Made by a program: the position numbers and the translations under genes. Of a DNA stretch of 64,000 bases, positions 53,412-61,508 are shown in pieces; position 1 is the first letter of the stretch; each line of letters opens with the position of its first letter. The notes beneath the pieces were generated by a model. That model was not told the DNA's origin and did not search any database. It saw only the letters and a list, made by a program, of their open reading frames with translations. Location of the stretch: NCBI GenBank assembly GCA_029210325.1, contig JARGPU010000003.1, forward strand, positions 124,001-188,000, in the 5' to 3' direction. Source of the DNA: Alcanivoracaceae bacterium (GTDB taxonomy: Bacteria > Pseudomonadota > Gammaproteobacteria > Pseudomonadales > Alcanivoracaceae).

Positions 53412-54524
53412 ATGAATATCAGACGGGTAAGCCATCCACCGAAAGACGTGACCATCTATAAAAGCTGGGATGGTCCCGGTCACGAGGATCTCGAGTCACG
53501 CATGACCACCGAGCATATTGAAGATGTGGTGGAGATATTCCAGACCCCGCTGACCGGCCACTATAACTGGGATTATTCCAGTGCTGACGGTCGTATCCGC
53601 AAGCTTTACCGGCTCGGCAAGGAGTTGAACTGGAACGCCGACATGGACGTGGACTGGAGTCAGACCTTCCCCCATGATCAGATTCCCATGGATCAGAACA
53701 TGAACCCGTTTATTGGCTGGGAGCCGTTCGAATCCATGTCGGACGACGAAAAGCTGCGCTTTGGCTGGCATAACCTGGCCTGGATGCTGGCTCAGTTTGT
53801 TCATGGTGAGCAGGGTGCCCTGCTGGTGGCGTCCCAGTTAGCCAGTTGTGCGCCTACCTTTGATGCCAAGCTATATGCCGCCTCACAGACCTTTGACGAG
53901 GCCCGTCATGTCGAGGTGTTTACCAAGTACCTGCAAGAAAAGATCGGCATCATGTATCCGATCAACCCGAACCTGAAGGTGCTACTGGATAAAATCCTGT
54001 CTGATCCACGCTGGGATCTGAAGTTTATCGGCATGCAGATCATCATCGAGGGGCTTGCGCTGGCCGCTTTCAACACCCTCAAGCTGACCGCTCAGGATCC
54101 ATTGCTGCGCGACATTATCACTCTGGTTATTCGGGATGAGGCAAGACACGTTACCTTTGGCGTCAACTACTTAGAAGACTTTGTTCAGACTTTAACTGAA
54201 GAAGAGAAGGAAGACCGGGCGCAGTTTGCCTACGAGGCCTGCGTGGTCATGCGTGAGCGTTTGATCAGCACCGAGGTGTTCGAGCACTTTGGCTGGGATG
54301 TGCCGGCGGCTCGCGAGCGGGTGCTGGAATCCTATCTGATGCAGCAATTCCGGAACCTGCTGTTTACCCGGGTGATCCCTAACCTGAAACGTATTGGCCT
54401 GCTTACCGACAAGGTGCGGCCGAAGTTTGAGGAGCTGGGCATCCTGCAGTTTGAGAACCTGCTTGATGACGGCGATATCGACTGGGCGGAGCTGTCACGG
54501 CCGCTTTACGACAAATCTGCCTGA
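53412..54524 (+). CDS. Diiron ferritin-like oxygenase-type protein
   Basis: 370 residues from ATG 53412 (GAGGTG upstream). A four-helix diiron centre is shown by Glu in VHGEQGALL, the ExxH pair in FDEARHVEVF, Glu in IIIEGLALAAF and a second ExxH in RDEARHVTFG. This is the ferritin-like family that includes AurF-type N-oxygenases and R2-like enzymes. It has no signal peptide. Oxygen-dependent oxidation of an organic substrate is likely but not named. Control by the divergent TetR protein suggests induction by that substrate. Confidence 0.8.
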   Translation: MNIRRVSHPPKDVTIYKSWDGPGHEDLESRMTTEHIEDVVEIFQTPLTGHYNWDYSSADGRIRKLYRLGKELNWNADMDVDWSQTFPHDQIPMDQNMNPFIGWEPFESMSDDEKLRFGWHNLAWMLAQFVHGEQGALLVASQLASCAPTFDAKLYAASQTFDEARHVEVFTKYLQEKIGIMYPINPNLKVLLDKILSDPRWDLKFIGMQIIIEGLALAAFNTLKLTAQDPLLRDIITLVIRDEARHVTFGVNYLEDFVQTLTEEEKEDRAQFAYEACVVMRERLISTEVFEHFGWDVPAARERVLESYLMQQFRNLLFTRVIPNLKRIGLLTDKVRPKFEELGILQFENLLDDGDIDWAELSRPLYDKSA

Positions 54525-54555
54525 GCAAGCCCTGCCGCGTCTTCGGCCAGTTAGT

Positions 54556-54825
54556 CTAGGGATACCAAGACGAGCTGGCCGGATGACGCTCGCTAATAGC
54601 GATCAACTCCTGATAATCAATTTCGGCCACCCAGAGATGCTCCGATGGTCCGCCCAATGCGTGCAGTCTGGTGCCCTTCGCCCGAATAGGCTGCAGGGCT
54701 CGTTCGTCGGCCAGCCATTGCAGGCCTTCATCAAGCAGCACCACCTCATCAGCTTCGGCAAGGCATTGCAGCATCAGTGCCAGCAGGTCCGTGCGAGCGG
54801 CGGGGAAGGCAAGCAGGTGCAGCAT
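54556..54825 (-). CDS. tusB: Sulfurtransferase complex subunit TusB
   Basis: 89 residues from ATG 54825. Starts MLHLLAFPAARTDLLALMLQ and has VVLLDEGLQWL, the DsrH/TusB pattern. With TusC and TusD it relays sulfur from IscS through TusA to TusE for 2-thiouridine in tRNA. Its start overlaps the tusC stop (TGATG). It is the last gene; tusE does not follow. Confidence 0.82.
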   Translation of the reverse strand: MLHLLAFPAARTDLLALMLQCLAEADEVVLLDEGLQWLADERALQPIRAKGTRLHALGGPSEHLWVAEIDYQELIAISERHPASSSWYP

Positions 54826-55127
54826 CAGCAATGCACCAACTGGCGGGCCTGCTGACACAATCCGGCCAGTTGCTCCGGGCTGATGAGCGTCAGGGGCAGG
54901 CCGGTGGGCGGTGCTGGGGTCTGGCTACAAAGGAAGAACTCGGTGATGCCGATGTCAGTTAGCTGCTGCAGACGCTGCTGTACGGCCTGATCTTGCCATG
55001 ACTGTGCAGCGTCGCTGACCAGTACCACTTTTAGCGGCAGCTCAAACAGGGCCAGCGTCAGCAGCAAGTCTTGCCACTCGGCAAAGCCGGTCTGTGCCGG
55101 TGAACGTCGCCATAGCACCAGAATCAT
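54825..55127 (-). CDS. tusC: Sulfurtransferase complex subunit TusC
   Basis: 100 residues, DsrF-like. LVLWRRSPAQT at the N-terminus and LALFELPLKVVLVSDA match the family, which has no conserved catalytic Cys. It stands between tusD and tusB with overlaps of four and one bases. Slightly shorter than the E. coli protein. Confidence 0.82.
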   Translation of the reverse strand: MILVLWRRSPAQTGFAEWQDLLLTLALFELPLKVVLVSDAAQSWQDQAVQQRLQQLTDIGITEFFLCSQTPAPPTGLPLTLISPEQLAGLCQQARQLVHC

Positions 55128-55456
55128 CCGAAGCTCAGCACTCTATCGCTGTCGCGCAGGGCCTCTGCCCACTGCCCCAGACCACTTATCTGCCAGGGCT
55201 GCAGCTCAGCGCCGCTGGCCAAGCCTCGTTGCTGGGCCGCGGAAACGCACAGCACGGCATCAACATTGTGAGTGGATATCAGGGACTGCCATGCCCCGTG
55301 CTGCACGGAGGAGGGCAGCGCCAACAGAACGCCGTCGCGGAAAAAAAACAGTCTTTTCAGGGAGTGGCCAGCAGCCAGAATGGCGCGGGCGGTGAGCAGT
55401 GCGGACTGCGCGGCCGGGTGTTCCGGCGCCGCGCAGATCAGCAAGCTGTAGTGCAT
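55124..55456 (-). CDS. tusD: Sulfurtransferase complex subunit TusD
   Basis: 110 residues, DsrE-like. SLLICAAPEHPAAQSALLTARAIL at the N-terminus, then KRLFFFRDGVLLAL, and LCVSAAQQRGL containing the Cys that carries the persulfide. Translationally coupled to yccA upstream and tusC downstream. Confidence 0.84.
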   Translation of the reverse strand: MHYSLLICAAPEHPAAQSALLTARAILAAGHSLKRLFFFRDGVLLALPSSVQHGAWQSLISTHNVDAVLCVSAAQQRGLASGAELQPWQISGLGQWAEALRDSDRVLSFG

Positions 55457-56136
55457 CAGTCGTCGCCGCTCAACGCGGTAAACAGGTGCAGCAGGCTCAT
55501 GAACAGATTGTAGATGCTGACGAACAGGGTCACGGTGGCCATGATGTAGTTGGTTTCACCACCGTGAATGATGGCGCTGGTTTGCCACAGGATTAGCATC
55601 GATGACAGCAGCACGAAGGCCCCGGATACCGCCAGCGACAGGGTTGGCAGGTTGAAGAAGTAGGCCGCCAGACCGCCGAGAAAGGCAACGATGATGCCGA
55701 CCATCAGGAACTGGCCGAGGAAGCTGAAGTCTTTGCGGGTTACCAGCGCCACAGCGGACAGAGCGACAAATACCACTGCCGTGGAAGCCAGTGCCAGGGT
55801 TACCAGTTCCATGCCACCTTGAACGGCAGCGTAGGCGCTGATAATTGGCCCTGTGGTGAAGCCCAGCCAGCCGGTGATGCCGAAAACACCGAGGATGCCG
55901 GCGGCACTATTACGCATGACATTGGTAAAGATCAGCAAGCCGAAGTAGACCACGATAGTCAGGATCGGATTGATAAAGCCGACGCCGCTGTTCATGGCAA
56001 ACCAGCCGCAGGCGGCGGAGAAGGCCAGCGCCATACCGAGTAGCAAGTAAGTGTTGCGCAGTACGCGGGCAGCTTGATCGCCGCTAACTGAAACAACCGT
56101 GCTGTTTGGGGCTGCGTAGGGGCTTTGCTCTCTCAT
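55456..56136 (-). CDS. yccA: Bax inhibitor-1/YccA-family membrane protein
   Basis: 226 residues from ATG 56136 (CAGGAG upstream); the longer frame to 56190 is not needed. Seven hydrophobic segments; VLRNTYLLLGMALAFSAA near the start and the family loop GFTTGPIISAYA are typical. YccA interacts with and inhibits the FtsH protease in E. coli; as a BI-1 family member it may also conduct calcium or protons. In many gammaproteobacteria yccA precedes tusDCBE, as here minus tusE. Confidence 0.88.
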   Translation of the reverse strand: MREQSPYAAPNSTVVSVSGDQAARVLRNTYLLLGMALAFSAACGWFAMNSGVGFINPILTIVVYFGLLIFTNVMRNSAAGILGVFGITGWLGFTTGPIISAYAAVQGGMELVTLALASTAVVFVALSAVALVTRKDFSFLGQFLMVGIIVAFLGGLAAYFFNLPTLSLAVSGAFVLLSSMLILWQTSAIIHGGETNYIMATVTLFVSIYNLFMSLLHLFTALSGDD

Positions 56137-56264
56137 AGGTCGACTCCTGGTCGGTTTGGCTCCGTGTTGGCTGGATGATACGGCAGCCAAACGTTAATTC
56201 AAGTGAATCCGCAGCCTGTTGGTGCTTGACTGATTCGATTTGATGTTTATGATGCCGGGCGTGC

Positions 56265-56354
56265 GGAGGGGTGGCAGAGCGGTTGAATGCAGCGGTCTTG
56301 AAAACCGCCGAGGATTAACGTCCTCCGTGGGTTCGAATCCCACCCTCTCCACCA
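56265..56354 (+). tRNA. tRNA-Ser (TGA)
   Basis: 90 nt with long variable arm and encoded CCA. Acceptor GGAGGGG/CCTCTCC (one G-U), anticodon arm GCGGT-CTTGAAA-ACCGC with anticodon TGA, variable arm GAGGATTAACGTCCTC, T arm intact. Confidence 0.96.
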
Positions 56355-56362
56355 AATATGAA

Positions 56363-56387
56363 GGCCTCGCATAGCGGGGCCTTTTTT
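56363..56387 (+). terminator. Terminator after tRNA-Ser
   Basis: GGCCTCGC-ATA-GCGGGGCC followed by six T; one G-U pair in the stem. Confidence 0.88.
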
Positions 56388-56723
56388 GTTGGAAAGGCGC
56401 TTATCTGGCCAAATCACTGGTTCGACAAGCGGCTGCAAGTCAGTCCTGTCTGTCCAGTAAACGGTTCGTGGCTCTTATGTCTTGTCTTGAAGCACCCTTG
56501 GAATGGTTCGTGTGCGTTCTAATGCCATGATAATATCTTATTGATATATATCACTTTTCCTACTTCTCGCCGTGTCATTAAAGTACAGTGACGCAATACA
56601 GCTGCCTCTGGCTGGTCTAGTTTGTCGCTGGCAGGCTTTACCGCTTCAAACAGTGCGGATTCGTGGTTAATCTGGACCGTACGGACGCCATAAATGCCAA
56701 GGGAATGACTAGCGGAGCAGGGG
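56388..56723. other. Gap between tRNA-Ser and gacA
   Basis: No gene-like frame. An AT-rich tract holds the perfect palindrome TGATATATATCA at 56542-56553, possibly part of the gacA control region. A GGTTCG string occurs three times before 56515 without clear meaning. Confidence 0.35.
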
Positions 56724-57389
56724 ATGATCAAGGTACTGGTGGTTGATGACCACGAGCTGGTGAGGATGGGTATTACCAGAATGCTGGCTGATGTGAACGG
56801 CTTTAATGTTGTCGGCGAGGCTTGCAGCGGAGAGCAGGCCGTGCAAATGACCAGAGATCTGTCGCCGGACGTGGTGTTGATGGACGTAAAAATGCCTGGC
56901 ATTGGTGGTCTTGAGGCCACTCGCAAGATTCTGCGTCACGATGATGCGGCCAGGGTTATTGCCGTGACCGTGTGTGAAGAAGAGCCATTTCCGACCCGAC
57001 TAATGAAGGCCGGTGCCGCCGGGTATCTTTCTAAAGGGGCGGACATGGATGAAATGGTGCGAGCTATACGGGTGGTGTTTGCCGGGCAACGTTATATCAG
57101 TCCCGCCATTGCTCAGGCCATGGCGCTGCGCCCGTTTAACGGCAACGAAACCGCACCGATGGAGCTGCTGTCGGAGCGCGAGCTGCAGATTATGATGATG
57201 ATCGTTAGTTGCCATCGCGTGCAGGCGATTTCTGACAAGCTGTGCCTGTCACCGAAGACAGTGAATACCTATCGCTACCGAATTTTCGACAAGCTGGGAA
57301 TTTCCAGCGACGTTGAGATGACCCTATTGGCCATGCGTTGGGGAATGATTGATGAAACCACCTCGGCAACCCCGGTAGCTGTCGGCTGA
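56724..57389 (+). CDS. gacA: Two-component response regulator GacA/UvrY
   Basis: 221 residues. Receiver domain with VVDDHELVRMGITRML, phospho-acceptor Asp in VLMDVKMPGIGGLEATRK, AVTVCEEEPFPTRLMKAGAAGYLSKG, then a LuxR-type DNA-binding domain LSERELQIMMMIV, ISDKLCLSPKTVNTYRYRIFDKLGISSDVE. It matches Pseudomonas GacA almost throughout. With a sensor GacS it activates small RNAs that titrate CsrA/RsmA. Standard gacA-uvrC-pgsA order. Confidence 0.95.
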   Translation: MIKVLVVDDHELVRMGITRMLADVNGFNVVGEACSGEQAVQMTRDLSPDVVLMDVKMPGIGGLEATRKILRHDDAARVIAVTVCEEEPFPTRLMKAGAAGYLSKGADMDEMVRAIRVVFAGQRYISPAIAQAMALRPFNGNETAPMELLSERELQIMMMIVSCHRVQAISDKLCLSPKTVNTYRYRIFDKLGISSDVEMTLLAMRWGMIDETTSATPVAVG

Positions 57390-57451
57390 GCACCGGCTGT
57401 TGCATAATCCGGCCCTGACGATCCACTTCTGCGTTCGGATGGCCGCTTTGC

Positions 57452-59269
57452 ATGCCTTTTGATTCCCGTCTTTTTTTGTCCAGCTGCAGCACCTTACCCG
57501 GCGTCTACCAGATGCTCGATCGGGACGGTGCTGTGCTTTACGTGGGTAAGGCGCGGGACCTGAAAGCGCGGCTTTCCAGCTACTTTGTCAAAACCGTGGC
57601 AGCCCCCAAGACCCGCGCGCTGGTGGCACGAATACACGATATCCAGACCACCGTCACTGCCAGCGAAACCGAAGCACTGCTGCTTGAGCAGGCGCTGATC
57701 AAATCCCTGCACCCGCCATACAACATCCTTATGCGGGATGACAAAACCTACCCGTATATCAAGATTACTACTGCCGATGAATTTCCCCGGGTGGCGTTTC
57801 ATCGCGGTCAGCGTCGTCCTGGAGCACGATATTTTGGCCCGTTTCCCGGGGCTGCCGGGGTGCGCGAAACGCTGAATACACTGGAAAAAGTGTTCCGCCT
57901 GCGCAACTGTCGGGACAGCTTCTTTCACAACCGCACCAGACCCTGTCTGCAATATGAGATTCGTCGCTGTACCGCGCCCTGTGTCGGGCTGGTGTCGGTC
58001 GAGGATTACGCGGTTCAGGTGCGTATGGCAGCAGACTTTCTGGAGGGCCGCGATCGCGCGGTGACCGATGAACTGACCGCACAGATGGAGCAGGCATCAC
58101 AGTCGCTGCAGTTCGAGCGCGCCGCCGCGCTGCGTGACCAGATCGCCGGCATTCGTGCGGTGCAGCAAAAGCAGTACGTGGATACCTCTGGCGGCGATGT
58201 GGATGTGCTGGCCATGGCCATGCGTCACGGCATGGCGGTGATTGCGGTGTTAATGATTCGTCAGGGCAAGATGCTCGGTATTCGCAACTGGCAGCCGGAT
58301 ACTCGTGGTGAAGAAGATGCGCAGGTGGTGCTGTCCGCATTTCTTGCCCATCACTATTTGCAGCCGGACGATGCCGGCCTGCCCGATGAGGTAATTCTGC
58401 AGGGTGCGGTTGACGGTGCTGATGCGCTGACAGAGGCGGTGCGTCAGCAGCAGGGTAAGCGCCTGCGCCTGGCTCACAAAGTGCGCCGAGAGCGTCGTCG
58501 CTGGTTAATGATGGCTGAGCAAAATGCAGAGCAGACACTGCTATCACGGCTCGCCAATCGGGAAAATATTGACGCGCGTTATGCGGCTTTGGATGCATTG
58601 CTCGGCAAACCGTTAGAGCCACGTCGCATTGAGTGCTTCGATATCAGCCATACCGGAGGGGAGAAGGCGGTGGCGTCCTGTGTGGTCTTCGGTGCCGACG
58701 GCCCTCTGAAGAGCGACTATCGACGTTTCAATGTGTCGCCCCCGGTGGGTGGCGATGATTACGCGGCCATGGAAGAGGCGGTGCGTCGGCGCTATGCGCG
58801 CTTGCGCCGCGACACCGGTAAATTACCCGGGCTATTGCTGATTGATGGTGGCAAGGGCCAGGTGAGCAGGGTGGCTGCGGTGCTTGAGGAGCTGGGTTTT
58901 ATTGATGAGCCGGTACTGCTTGGCATCGCCAAGGGGCCGTCACGCAAAGCAGGGCTGGAGGTATTGTGTCGCCCGGATGGAGTGCAGCTAACCCCGGATG
59001 CGGACAATCCAGCGTTGCATCTGTTGCAGCAAGTTCGTGATGAAGCACACCGCTTTGCCATAACCGGCCATCGGGCACGGCGCGGCAAGACCCGCAGCCA
59101 GTCCTCGCTGGAGGATATTCCTGGTGTTGGCGCTGCGCGCCGCCGGGCGTTGCTGAATCATTTTGGCGGGCTGCAGCCGCTGCGTAACGCCTCAGCGGAG
59201 GAAATCTCCCGGGTGGCCGGCGTCAGTCCGGCTTTGGCGCTATCGATCTACGACTGGCTGCATGCCTGA
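57452..59269 (+). CDS. uvrC: Excinuclease ABC subunit C
   Basis: 605 residues, full length. GIY-YIG nuclease domain at the N-terminus (GVYQMLDRDGAVLYVGKARDLKARL), UVR motif region SLQFERAAALRDQI, the C-terminal nuclease domain ECFDISHTGGEKAVASCVVF and LLLIDGGKGQVSR, and helix-hairpin-helix at the end (LEDIPGVGAARRRALLNHFGG). It makes both incisions in nucleotide excision repair. About 60 bases after gacA. Confidence 0.97.
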   Translation: MPFDSRLFLSSCSTLPGVYQMLDRDGAVLYVGKARDLKARLSSYFVKTVAAPKTRALVARIHDIQTTVTASETEALLLEQALIKSLHPPYNILMRDDKTYPYIKITTADEFPRVAFHRGQRRPGARYFGPFPGAAGVRETLNTLEKVFRLRNCRDSFFHNRTRPCLQYEIRRCTAPCVGLVSVEDYAVQVRMAADFLEGRDRAVTDELTAQMEQASQSLQFERAAALRDQIAGIRAVQQKQYVDTSGGDVDVLAMAMRHGMAVIAVLMIRQGKMLGIRNWQPDTRGEEDAQVVLSAFLAHHYLQPDDAGLPDEVILQGAVDGADALTEAVRQQQGKRLRLAHKVRRERRRWLMMAEQNAEQTLLSRLANRENIDARYAALDALLGKPLEPRRIECFDISHTGGEKAVASCVVFGADGPLKSDYRRFNVSPPVGGDDYAAMEEAVRRRYARLRRDTGKLPGLLLIDGGKGQVSRVAAVLEELGFIDEPVLLGIAKGPSRKAGLEVLCRPDGVQLTPDADNPALHLLQQVRDEAHRFAITGHRARRGKTRSQSSLEDIPGVGAARRRALLNHFGGLQPLRNASAEEISRVAGVSPALALSIYDWLHA

Positions 59270-59364
59270 AGCCAGTTGCTGCTCGGCTGGTCTGTACCAA
59301 CGTGTCACAACCTTGGCCCATTCCTTTATACTGTCGCCGTCTTCCTGCCCTACGGTTATTGCTG

Positions 59365-59970
59365 ATGTCTGACACTGCTGCGCGATTGACGCTGCCTAAT
59401 TTGATCACCCTCGCGCGGCTGTTGCTGATTCCGGTGTTTGTGGCTGTGTTTTATATGCCCTACGGCTGGGCCCCCATGGCTGCTGCGGGCATTTTTCTGC
59501 TGGCTGGGCTGACTGACTTGCTGGATGGCTATCTGGCCCGCCGGCTGAACCAGACCAGCCGCTTTGGCGCCTTTCTTGATCCAGTTGCCGACAAGTTGAT
59601 GGTGGCCGCCGCGCTGGTGCTGCTGGTGCAGGCCCACGCCACCATCTGGCTGGCGGTGCCCGCGCTGGTGATTATCTCTCGCGAAATCACTGTTTCCGCA
59701 CTGCGTGAATGGATGGCGGAGATCGGCCAGCGCGCCCGGGTTGCCGTTAGTAGTATTGGCAAGATCAAAACCGTGCTGCAGATTTCTGCTATTACCGGCT
59801 TGCTGGCCATCCGCCCCTTGCAGGACGCGGAAGGTGATCTGCTGATGACGCCGTTCGACTGGCTCACCTATAGCCTGCTATACGCTGCTACCTTTCTTAC
59901 TCTCTGGTCCATGTTTTCCTATTTGCGCGCCGCCTGGCCTGAGCTTTGGCCATCCCGCCAGGGGCGCTGA
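59365..59970 (+). CDS. pgsA: CDP-diacylglycerol-glycerol-3-phosphate phosphatidyltransferase
   Basis: 201 residues from ATG 59365; the longer frame from 59302 adds sequence not in the family. TLPNLITLARLLLIPV begins the usual fold, and the CDP-alcohol motif DGYLARRLNQTSRFGAFLDPVADK is complete. Several membrane segments follow. It makes phosphatidylglycerol phosphate in the inner membrane. Ribosome site weak. Confidence 0.93.
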   Translation: MSDTAARLTLPNLITLARLLLIPVFVAVFYMPYGWAPMAAAGIFLLAGLTDLLDGYLARRLNQTSRFGAFLDPVADKLMVAAALVLLVQAHATIWLAVPALVIISREITVSALREWMAEIGQRARVAVSSIGKIKTVLQISAITGLLAIRPLQDAEGDLLMTPFDWLTYSLLYAATFLTLWSMFSYLRAAWPELWPSRQGR

Positions 59971-60072
59971 TCAAAAACAGCGCAGTCAGTCACCTGCAAG
60001 GCGCCAAGTGCTTGACAGGGGAGGGGGTGCGGGTAGAATGCCATCCGCTGTCACCAATACGGTTTCGGCATT

Positions 60073-60148
<76 letters not shown>

Positions 60149-60156
60149 GTTTTTCC

Positions 60157-60182
60157 AAACCTCGGCGAGTCCGAGGTTTTTT
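60157..60182 (+). terminator. Terminator-like hairpin between tRNA-Gly and tRNA-Cys
   Basis: AAACCTCGG-CGAGT-CCGAGGTTTTTT: 9-bp stem followed by T. It would separate tRNA-Gly from the two tRNAs downstream or lower their readthrough. Confidence 0.75.
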
Positions 60183-60187
60183 GTTTC

Positions 60188-60261
60188 GGCGCGGTGGCAG
60201 AGTGGTTATGCAGCGGATTGCAACTCCGTGTACGCCGGTTCGATTCCGACCCGCGCCTCCA
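60188..60261 (+). tRNA. cysT: tRNA-Cys (GCA)
   Basis: 74 nt with CCA. Acceptor GGCGCGG/CCGCGCC, anticodon loop with GCA, T arm GCCGG/CCGAC-type pairing. Confidence 0.95.
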
Positions 60262-60284
60262 TCTATACTTCCCTGAAGTCCCCC

Positions 60285-60371
60285 GCCCGGGTGGCGAAAT
60301 TGGTAGACGCATGGGACTTAAAATCCCTTGTCCTTCGGGACGTGCCGGTTCAAGTCCGGCCCCGGGCACCA
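60285..60371 (+). tRNA. leuZ: tRNA-Leu (TAA)
   Basis: 87 nt with long variable arm and CCA. Acceptor GCCCGGG/CCCGGGC, anticodon TAA in GGGAC-TTAAAAT-CCC. Its 3' end borders the accessory region and is the likely integration site. Confidence 0.96.
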
Positions 60372-60545
60372 AATAAAATCAATGGGTTATCGCGACCCCC
60401 TGATCTGGGGCCAGAGACAAGCTTCTCAAAAACAGGTGTCTGTGCCTAGACCGTGCCTAGATGAGATTTGAGCCTCTGCCCGAATAGGGCGCCGGTTTAG
60501 CTGTTCTAGAGGGGCTTGAGCATAGATGGCTAGCGTGTGCTCGTT
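60372..60545. other. Border of the accessory element after tRNA-Leu
   Basis: 174 bases without a gene. Two direct repeats GTGCCTAGA (60442-60450 and 60453-60461), 11 bases apart start to start, could be recombinase or Xis binding sites. On the - strand one frame reads FGQRLKSHLGTV and a stop, which might be the 3' remnant of an integrase, but the piece is too short to claim. Confidence 0.35.
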
Positions 60546-61286
60546 CTACGCAATGTTTTCGCTTGGATCGCCTTCAATCACCTCCACGTAGGCTGCAAAG
60601 GCCTCATCCCTGAGTGCTTTGATTGCCGCCATATGCGAGGGTTCTAGCACCCCTGTTGCTGGCAGTTTTTTCTCTTTTCGGTACTCGGTTTCCGTCATCT
60701 TCCAGGTCAGCATCTTCGCCAGTTCACGGAAGCGGGTAGCCTGCTCTTTGAATTGGTCTCGTTCAAGCGTGAGCATACGAATCTTGACGTCGGCGATCTT
60801 CTTCTGCTTTCTGTCTTTTGCCGGCGCCTTCTCCAGCTCCTCAAACCGCTTTTCTTTGGAATAGGCGTCCTCAACCAGTGCCTGAACAACTGCTGCCTTA
60901 GGCTTGGTCCAGCGAAATCGCAAGGCAGAGAGCTTGGCACCAGTGTCTTTGGGCATTCGTAAGGAATGGACCCTCATGCCGGGCTTGGTTCGGTTGATCT
61001 GAGAGTCCCAGGCCCTCCTCATACGAGTATCGATGCTCTCCACGGCATTGCCAATTAGCTGGTCTTCCAGCTCAGCGTCCCCCTGCTTGTGCCTTTCGAA
61101 GCTCGCCTGCATCTGGCCTATCCAGAAGTTCAAGTTCGCCTCATCAAGGGGGGCTTTACGGGTGTCGATCAACGCCATTCGTGCGTTTTCTCGCCGCAGG
61201 TAGTTCAGGGCCCACAACGAGCGCTTCTTGTTGCTCTCGACAGGCTGGAGCCATTCCAGTGGCTTGGCGGTCTTCTTGGTCCCCAT
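60546..61286 (-). CDS. Hypothetical coiled-coil protein of the element
   Basis: 246 residues, very rich in Lys, Arg and Glu, without hydrophobic segments. A long helical, coiled-coil-like part runs from about 140 to 205 (EKRFEELEKAPAKDRKQKK, ERDQFKEQATRFRELAKML). The N-terminus NKKRSLWALNYLRRENARMALIDTRKAP might contact DNA. I recognise no family. It is transcribed toward tRNA-Leu, away from the winged-helix gene, and the two share a 222-base AT-rich promoter region. Function unknown. Confidence 0.65.
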   Translation of the reverse strand: MGTKKTAKPLEWLQPVESNKKRSLWALNYLRRENARMALIDTRKAPLDEANLNFWIGQMQASFERHKQGDAELEDQLIGNAVESIDTRMRRAWDSQINRTKPGMRVHSLRMPKDTGAKLSALRFRWTKPKAAVVQALVEDAYSKEKRFEELEKAPAKDRKQKKIADVKIRMLTLERDQFKEQATRFRELAKMLTWKMTETEYRKEKKLPATGVLEPSHMAAIKALRDEAFAAYVEVIEGDPSENIA

Positions 61287-61442
61287 ATTCAGGTCCTCGT
61301 CAAATGGTCTGAAGTCACTCCCGACTCTCAGGCTTTGCCGTCACTTGCTACGAATATATGCCTATTCGTTGGAAAATGAACTATGTACTTGGATACACAT
61401 TAATTCATCACGAATGACATATGAAAAAAAACATATAACACC

Positions 61443-61462
61443 TAATGGTATTTTAATGGTAT
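61443..61462. promoter_or_regulatory. Tandem repeat TAATGGTAT in divergent promoter region
   Basis: TAATGGTAT at 61443-61451 and 61454-61462, one helical turn apart, in the AT-rich gap between divergent genes; candidate binding site for an element-encoded regulator. Confidence 0.4.
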
Positions 61463-61508
61463 ACGATGTTTAAGAATCATTTTTTATACCTATCAAAATA
61501 CTCCATAT

